Source: an uncultured Clostridia bacterium (GTDB lineage Bacteria > Bacillota > Clostridia > Oscillospirales > Acutalibacteraceae). From it: a stretch of 7,862 nt of DNA. Made by a program: the position numbers and the translations under genes. The notes beneath the pieces are model-generated. The model was not told where the DNA came from. It ran no database searches and saw nothing but the letters and a program-made list of their open reading frames with translations. The stretch covers positions 1-7,862 of the forward strand of contig CALCBQ010000214.1 in the NCBI GenBank assembly GCA_937897215.1. The letters run 5' to 3'. This document shows positions 5,080-7,862 of the stretch, one piece after another. Position 1 is the stretch's first letter. Each line of letters opens with the position of its first letter.

Positions 5080-5108
5080 ATAATAACACAGAATAACTAT
5101 TTTGTAAA
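5080..5108 (-). promoter_or_regulatory. Repressor promoter (minus strand)
   Basis: On the - strand, TTTACA (5108-5103), 17 bases, then TATTAT (5085-5080) form a good sigma-A-type promoter. It points at the repressor gene. Its -35 box lies only 6 bases from the -35 box of the rep promoter, so one bound repressor could affect both. Confidence 0.7.
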
Positions 5109-5114
5109 TAGGTG

Positions 5115-5143
5115 TTGACAAATTTATTATCTTGTGATATATT
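5115..5143 (+). promoter_or_regulatory. rep operon promoter
   Basis: TTGACA (5115-5120), 17 bases, TATATT (5138-5143) is a near-consensus sigma-A promoter. Transcription would start near 5150 and give a leader of about 225 bases that contains the origin region before rep. rep, xis and int follow on the same strand. No clear operator palindrome is visible between the two promoters. Confidence 0.75.
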
Positions 5144-5171
5144 CTTGATGTAAACTAAAAAGTTATTGTTT

Positions 5172-5255
5172 GTCGATAAAATAATTACTTGATTGTTTAT
5201 GCGGTGCACTTGCACCCGCTATGTGCGGGGTCGTTTATCGACCGCACAAGCGGTC
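5172..5255. repeat. Iteron-like cluster of inverted and direct repeats beside the origin hairpin
   Basis: Five GCGG-type units lie within about 55 bases: + strand at 5201, 5225 and 5250, - strand at 5216-5219 and 5242-5245. They form three small inverted repeats: GGTGCA/TGCACC (5203-5216), TGTGCGG..GGTCG/CGACCGCACA (5222-5248, loop TTTAT) and GACCGC/GCGGTC (5240-5255). GTCGATAAA (5172-5180) also pairs perfectly with TTTATCGAC (5234-5242). TTTGTCGA recurs at 5169-5176 and at 5285-5292 over the right arm of the origin hairpin. In CRESS viruses Rep binds short iterons next to the nick hairpin. The same role is inferred here. Confidence 0.6.
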
Positions 5256-5262
5256 ATTTAAG

Positions 5263-5290
5263 GACAAAAGGTTAGTATTACCCTTTTGTC
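5263..5290 (+). other. Rolling-circle origin hairpin with CRESS-virus nonanucleotide TAGTATTAC
   Basis: GACAAAAGG (5263-5271) and CCTTTTGTC (5282-5290) form a perfect 9-bp stem. The 10-base loop TTAGTATTAC holds TAGTATTAC at 5273-5281, which fits the NANTATTAC consensus of circovirus and geminivirus origins. In those viruses Rep nicks between positions 7 and 8 of the nonamer, here between 5279 and 5280. The hairpin is 85 bases upstream of a gene for a Rep of the same class and directly follows iteron-like repeats. Stem, exact nonamer at the apex and neighbouring Rep gene together make chance very unlikely. Confidence 0.88.
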
Positions 5291-5332
5291 GAACTTGTGT
5301 ATTTTGTGCCAAAAAGGGTGGTGGAGTTAGCT

Positions 5333-5383
5333 ATGAAAACAAAATTTTATTATTTCAGGAGGTATTTATTAGATTATGGCTGA
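5333..5383 (+). CDS. Possible 16-aa leader peptide overlapping the rep start
   Basis: ATG at 5333, with GTGGAG (5321-5326) in front, encodes MKTKFYYFRRYLLDYG and stops at 5381-5383, just past the rep start codon. The rep AGGAGG lies within it, so its translation would expose or block the rep initiation site. It could couple or tune Rep synthesis. Only position supports it. Confidence 0.25.
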   Translation: MKTKFYYFRRYLLDYG

Positions 5384-6344
5384 CAATTCAAAATCTCGTA
5401 AGTATTTACTTACATTCAACAATCCGTCTGAACACGGATTTACTCACGAAAAAATTAACAATATTATGCGTGAGTTAAAATGGGAGTATTATTGTATGTG
5501 TGATGAAATAGGTGAGAATGGTACATACCACACTCATTTGTTTTTCTACTGCAAAAATCCCGTACAATTCAGTAGAGTTCATAAACTGTTTCCCACAGTT
5601 CATATTGATGTTGCTTATGGCTCGGCAAATGATAATAAGAATTATATTCTTAAAGAGGGCAAGTATTCTGATACTGATAAGAAAGATACAAATCTACCCG
5701 ATACATTTGAGGAGTATGGCAATATGCCACTTGATAACTCTGAACGGAGTGAAAAAGTAAGTGAAGCAATTAGAAATATGGTAAAAGAGGGCAAGACAAA
5801 TGCAGAAATTATTGACGCAATTCCCTCTGCAATATTTCATACTAACAATATGGACAAGTATAGAAAGATACTGTTAAAAGAAGAACATAAAAACAAACGA
5901 GTAAAGAAAAATGTTATCTACATTTCGGGTGAAAGTGAAACAGGCAAATCAAGATATGTTTTAGACACTCACGGAGATGAGAATGTATTTATTGTGTCTG
6001 ATTATAAGCACCCATTTGATAATTATGAGGGCGAGCCTGTAATTTTATTTGATGAATTTCATTCTGATATTGAAATTACAAGTATGTTGAGATATTTAGA
6101 CATTTATGGTTGCGAGCTTCCTGCTCGTTATGGCAATACTTATGCCGCTTATAATACTGTTTATATCATTAGTAATATTTCACTTGATGAACAGTATCCC
6201 TGTATTGATAATAACACCTATAATGCATTTATAAGACGAATTGATAGAGTGTTAGATTTTATAAAAATTGATAAGAATGCACCTGAGTATTTTCCTGAAA
6301 ATATCTTGAGAATTGATATTCACAAAGGGCAATACAGACGATAA
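5376..6344 (+). CDS. rep: CRESS-type rolling-circle replication initiator (HUH endonuclease + SF3 helicase)
   Basis: The 322-residue protein has the full motif set of CRESS-DNA virus Reps. Endonuclease: motif I LLTFNNP (11-17); motif II YHTHLFF with H52 and H54 as metal ligands; motif III YILK with catalytic Y90 and K93. Helicase: Walker A GESETGKS (185-192), Walker B VILFDEF (222-228), motif C VYIISN (262-267), and arginines 287-288 in the place of the arginine finger. It would nick the origin hairpin at 5263-5290, stay attached through Y90, and unwind DNA for rolling-circle replication of the excised circle. AGGAGG (5357-5362) precedes the ATG by 13 bases, slightly long; an in-frame stop at 5370 rules out extension. 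Similar Reps are known from bacterial plasmids and integrated elements as well as eukaryotic ssDNA viruses. Confidence 0.93.
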   Translation: MADNSKSRKYLLTFNNPSEHGFTHEKINNIMRELKWEYYCMCDEIGENGTYHTHLFFYCKNPVQFSRVHKLFPTVHIDVAYGSANDNKNYILKEGKYSDTDKKDTNLPDTFEEYGNMPLDNSERSEKVSEAIRNMVKEGKTNAEIIDAIPSAIFHTNNMDKYRKILLKEEHKNKRVKKNVIYISGESETGKSRYVLDTHGDENVFIVSDYKHPFDNYEGEPVILFDEFHSDIEITSMLRYLDIYGCELPARYGNTYAAYNTVYIISNISLDEQYPCIDNNTYNAFIRRIDRVLDFIKIDKNAPEYFPENILRIDIHKGQYRR

Positions 6345-6357
6345 GAGAGGTGCAACT

Positions 6358-6534
6358 ATGTTTGATACATACAAAGATGTTTTAACAGTTGAGCAAGTTT
6401 GCTCTGCTCTTTCTATGGGTAAAAATTCAGTTTATAAACTTTTGCGGAATGGAGTTATAAAGTCCATTAAAGTGGGCAGAAAATATTTTATTCCCAAAGC
6501 ATTTTTGATAGACTTTATAAATTCATTCAAATGA
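6358..6534 (+). CDS. xis: Excisionase / AlpA-like HTH protein
   Basis: The 58-residue protein is one MerR-like winged helix of the excisionase/HTH_17 type: VLTVEQVCSALSMGKNSVYK (about 8-27), then LLRNGVIKSIKVGRKYFIPK and a closing helix FLIDFINSF. Such proteins bind and bend attachment-site DNA and steer integrase toward excision; some also act as regulators. GAGAGG at 6345-6350 is 7 bases before the ATG at 6358, so this start is preferred to the in-frame ATG at 6313, which lies inside rep. It is 13 bases after rep and 50 before integrase, so rep, xis and int look like one operon. Confidence 0.85.
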   Translation: MFDTYKDVLTVEQVCSALSMGKNSVYKLLRNGVIKSIKVGRKYFIPKAFLIDFINSFK

Positions 6535-6542
6535 TATATAAT
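6514..6542 (+). promoter_or_regulatory. Possible separate integrase promoter
   Basis: TTTATA (6514-6519), 17 bases, TATAAT (6537-6542). The -10 is perfect and the -35 weak. It overlaps the end of xis and would start transcription near 6549, before the integrase ribosome binding site. It would allow integrase without Xis, favouring integration. AT-rich context makes chance matches common. Confidence 0.35.
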
Positions 6543-6584
6543 ACTGCTTGTAATGGTAGTGTTTCCAAATGAAAGGAGTAAAAA

Positions 6585-7733
6585 ATGACAGGAAGCCTAC
6601 AAATAAAAAACGGCAAATATTATGCCGTCATAAACTTAACTGATACAAACGGAAAACGCAAACAAAAGTGGATTAGTACAAACCTCACATCAAAAAGCGG
6701 TAAAAAAGAACGAGAAAAAGCATTGAGAGATGTTTTATCACAATTTGATTACAGGTCAAAACTATATACAACTGATATGTTGTTTTCTGATTATGTTGAA
6801 TTATGGCTCAAAGAGATAAAAATCAAGGTTGATGCTGTAACATATCAACACTATGAAGCCGAAGCAAAAACGCACATTATACCTTATTTTCATACATCAG
6901 GTATTAAACTTATTGATATTGACAGACAAGCTTTACAGAATTATGTCAATTTCAAATTTGAACACGGAAGATTAGACGGTAAAGGTGGATTGTCTGCAAC
7001 AACAATCAAGCACCACAGAAATGTTATAAATCAAACATTAAATCTTGCTGTATTCAACGGAATAATTCCCAATAACCCTTGTCAATATATTTCTATGCCA
7101 CAATCTGAAAGATATAACTATTCATTTTTCACATTGGAAGAAATGAACGAGTTTTTGAATGCCATAAAAAGCGAAAGACTTTATGAGTTGTATGTTATAA
7201 CTGCGACTTATGGATTGCGTAAAAGTGAAGTTTTAGGTATTAAGTGGGACAGTATCGATTTTGAGAACAATATGCTCACAATTAAGCACACACGAGTTGA
7301 GGGACATAGAGTTGTAGAGAAAGATAAAACTAAAAATCAATCAAGTTTTAGAAGTTTCCCAATGAGTGATGATATTGTTGAGATATTCAAAAGCTTAAAA
7401 GCTGATGAAAAATTAAATCGTAAATTATTCGGTAGAGAATACATTGAAAATGATTATGTATTTAAGCTTGAAAATGGTGAGCCTTATAGACCTAACTATA
7501 TTTCAAAAAAGCATAAACAAATTTTGAAAAAGTATGGATTTAAGCACATAAGATTTCACGATTTGCGTCATAGTTGTGCAAGTTTATTGAACGCACAGGG
7601 CTTTACACTTAAAGACATTCAAGAGTGGCTCGGTCATTCAGATATACAAACAACTGCAAATACATACGCACATTTAGATGTAAAACGAAAACAGGGCATT
7701 TCTAACGCATTATCAAGTATTTTAATAAAATAA
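6585..7733 (+). CDS. int: Tyrosine recombinase integrase of the element
   Basis: The 382-residue protein has an arm-binding domain (about 1-55, KYYAVINLTDTNGKRKQKW), a SAM-like core-binding domain (about 63-165) and the catalytic domain (about 180-370). Catalytic residues are R212 (TYGLRKSE), a lysine near 248-250 (KDKTK), H326/R329 (FHDLRHS), H351 (WLGHSD) and nucleophile Y361 (TYAHLD). All are present, so it should be active. AGGAG (6574-6578) lies 6 bases before the ATG. The gene ends 74 bases from the tRNA-Trp core, the typical place for an integrase using a tRNA site. It should recombine the 45-bp cores, with crossover in the anticodon-loop part, aided by the GTTAGAAA arm sites. Confidence 0.95.
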   Translation: MTGSLQIKNGKYYAVINLTDTNGKRKQKWISTNLTSKSGKKEREKALRDVLSQFDYRSKLYTTDMLFSDYVELWLKEIKIKVDAVTYQHYEAEAKTHIIPYFHTSGIKLIDIDRQALQNYVNFKFEHGRLDGKGGLSATTIKHHRNVINQTLNLAVFNGIIPNNPCQYISMPQSERYNYSFFTLEEMNEFLNAIKSERLYELYVITATYGLRKSEVLGIKWDSIDFENNMLTIKHTRVEGHRVVEKDKTKNQSSFRSFPMSDDIVEIFKSLKADEKLNRKLFGREYIENDYVFKLENGEPYRPNYISKKHKQILKKYGFKHIRFHDLRHSCASLLNAQGFTLKDIQEWLGHSDIQTTANTYAHLDVKRKQGISNALSSILIK

Positions 7734-7737
7734 ATTT

Positions 7738-7759
7738 GTGTTAGAAAAAATGTTAGAAA
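7738..7759 (+). promoter_or_regulatory. Right integrase arm-site pair (GTGTTAGAAA, ATGTTAGAAA)
   Basis: TGTTAGAAA occurs at 7739-7747 and 7751-7759, 12 bases apart, right after the integrase stop and 49 bases from the core. It is the same motif as at 3963-3983. A further inverted GTTAGAAA lies at 7699-7706 within the integrase gene and may be chance. Confidence 0.65.
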
Positions 7760-7764
7760 AAAGC

Positions 7765-7804
7765 AAAAAAATATAGAGCCAAATGTTAACAAATGGCTCT
7801 ATAT
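7765..7804 (-). terminator. Element-borne terminator for tRNA-Trp
   Basis: ATATAGAGCCA (7771-7781) and TGGCTCTATAT (7794-7804) form a perfect 11-bp stem. On the - strand it is followed by seven T (7771-7765), then GCTTTTTT. It begins 3 bases beyond the tRNA CCA end, so it replaces the host terminator displaced to 3726-3766. On the + strand it may also stop the int transcript weakly. Confidence 0.8.
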
Positions 7805-7807
7805 CAA

Positions 7808-7862
7808 TGGCAGGGGCAGAAGGATTCGAACCCTCGGCACGCGGTTTTGGAGACCGCTGCTC
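7808..7862 (-). tRNA. tRNA-Trp (CCA), 3' part; 5' end beyond the window; right attachment site at 7808-7852
   Basis: On the - strand the visible 55 bases give the anticodon arm GCGGT-CTCCAAA-ACCGC (anticodon CCA, 7850-7848), a five-base variable loop GTGCC, the T arm GAGGG-TTCGAAT-CCTTC, acceptor strand TGCCCCT, discriminator G and an encoded CCA. This reads tryptophan codon UGG. The D arm and 5' acceptor strand lie outside the window. Bases 7808-7852 are identical to 3776-3820, so the 3' half was brought by, or regenerated with, the integrated element, keeping the tRNA functional. Confidence 0.93.

Larger units (their letters stand above)
3776..7852 (+). mobile_element. Integrated 4.03-kb CRESS-Rep element (repressor, rep, xis, int) in tRNA-Trp
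   Basis: The element is bounded by 45-bp direct repeats at 3776-3820 and 7808-7852. The offset is exactly 4032, the predicted size of the excised circle. It encodes only four clear genes: a divergent repressor, a rolling-circle initiator with SF3 helicase, an excisionase and an integrase placed next to the tRNA, as is typical. It carries a CRESS-virus-like origin hairpin at 5263-5290 and integrase arm-site pairs near both ends (3963-3983, 7738-7759). No structural, lysis, relaxase or transfer gene is present. It may be an integrative plasmid, a phage satellite or an unrecognised small ssDNA element; horizontal spread would need outside help. Confidence 0.88.

Noticed and set aside
5221..5478. 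Open frame of 85 codons over the origin and rep start
   Set aside because: It passes through the origin hairpin and overlaps rep in another frame. The Rep frame has the full motif set.
6313..6357. Earlier start of the excisionase at ATG 6313
   Set aside because: It lies inside rep with no ribosome binding site; ATG 6358 has GAGAGG at the right distance.

Overview
The window is AT-rich, uses strong AGGAGG-type ribosome binding sites, reads TGA as stop, and is packed with phage and mobile-element genes. This fits a low-GC Firmicute, most likely a Clostridia-type gut bacterium. That is inference; no species-level marker is visible. Two mobile elements sit side by side at one tRNA-Trp gene.

Bases 1 to about 3775 are the late end of a prophage, read on the + strand. 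In order it holds: a short piece resembling the N-terminal arm-DNA-binding domain of a tyrosine integrase (3-176); a papain-fold toxin-like protein (222-803); two small genes (800-931, 943-1203), the second a possible immunity protein; a terminator (1219-1249); a zincin-like HExxH metallopeptidase (1270-2055); and a lysis module of a membrane/coiled-coil protein (2089-2364), an amidase endolysin (2371-3000) whose cell-wall-binding tail is displaced by one reading frame (2958-3323), and an r1t-like holin (3336-3563). The two enzyme genes share the N-terminal motif MPKGxRG, suggesting a pair of phage-borne effectors. After the holin come a terminator and short direct repeats that look like integrase arm sites.

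Bases 3776 to 7852 are a compact integrated element. It is bounded by two identical 45-bp direct repeats (3776-3820 and 7808-7852) that correspond to the 3' half of tRNA-Trp(CCA), from the anticodon loop to the CCA end. The repeat offset predicts an excised circle of 4032 bp. Inside are a CI/LexA-like repressor (4287-5057, - strand) whose peptidase active site appears lost, back-to-back divergent promoters (5080-5143), a CRESS-type replication initiator (5376-6344, HUH endonuclease plus SF3 helicase), a 58-aa excisionase (6358-6534) and a tyrosine integrase (6585-7733). Paired GTTAGAAA arm sites lie near both ends. No capsid, lysis or conjugation gene is present.

The most notable feature lies in the rep leader. 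A perfect 9-bp stem (5263-5271 / 5282-5290) carries the loop nonanucleotide TAGTATTAC, the origin motif of circoviruses and close kin of the geminivirus TAATATTAC. Just upstream is a cluster of GCGG-type inverted and direct repeats that could be Rep-binding iterons. A CRESS Rep, a CRESS-virus-style origin, an integrase/excisionase pair and a lysogeny-type repressor together describe a minimal integrating rolling-circle replicon that behaves like a tiny temperate element. CRESS-type Reps are known from bacterial plasmids and integrated elements; the eukaryotic-virus-type origin hairpin and the tandem placement beside a prophage at a shared tRNA site are the parts most worth checking.

The functional tRNA-Trp is the right-hand copy (7808-7862, - strand, 5' end outside the window). 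Its 3' half and a fresh intrinsic terminator (7765-7804) are supplied by the element. The left copy is a 3' fragment followed by an older minus-strand terminator (3726-3766).
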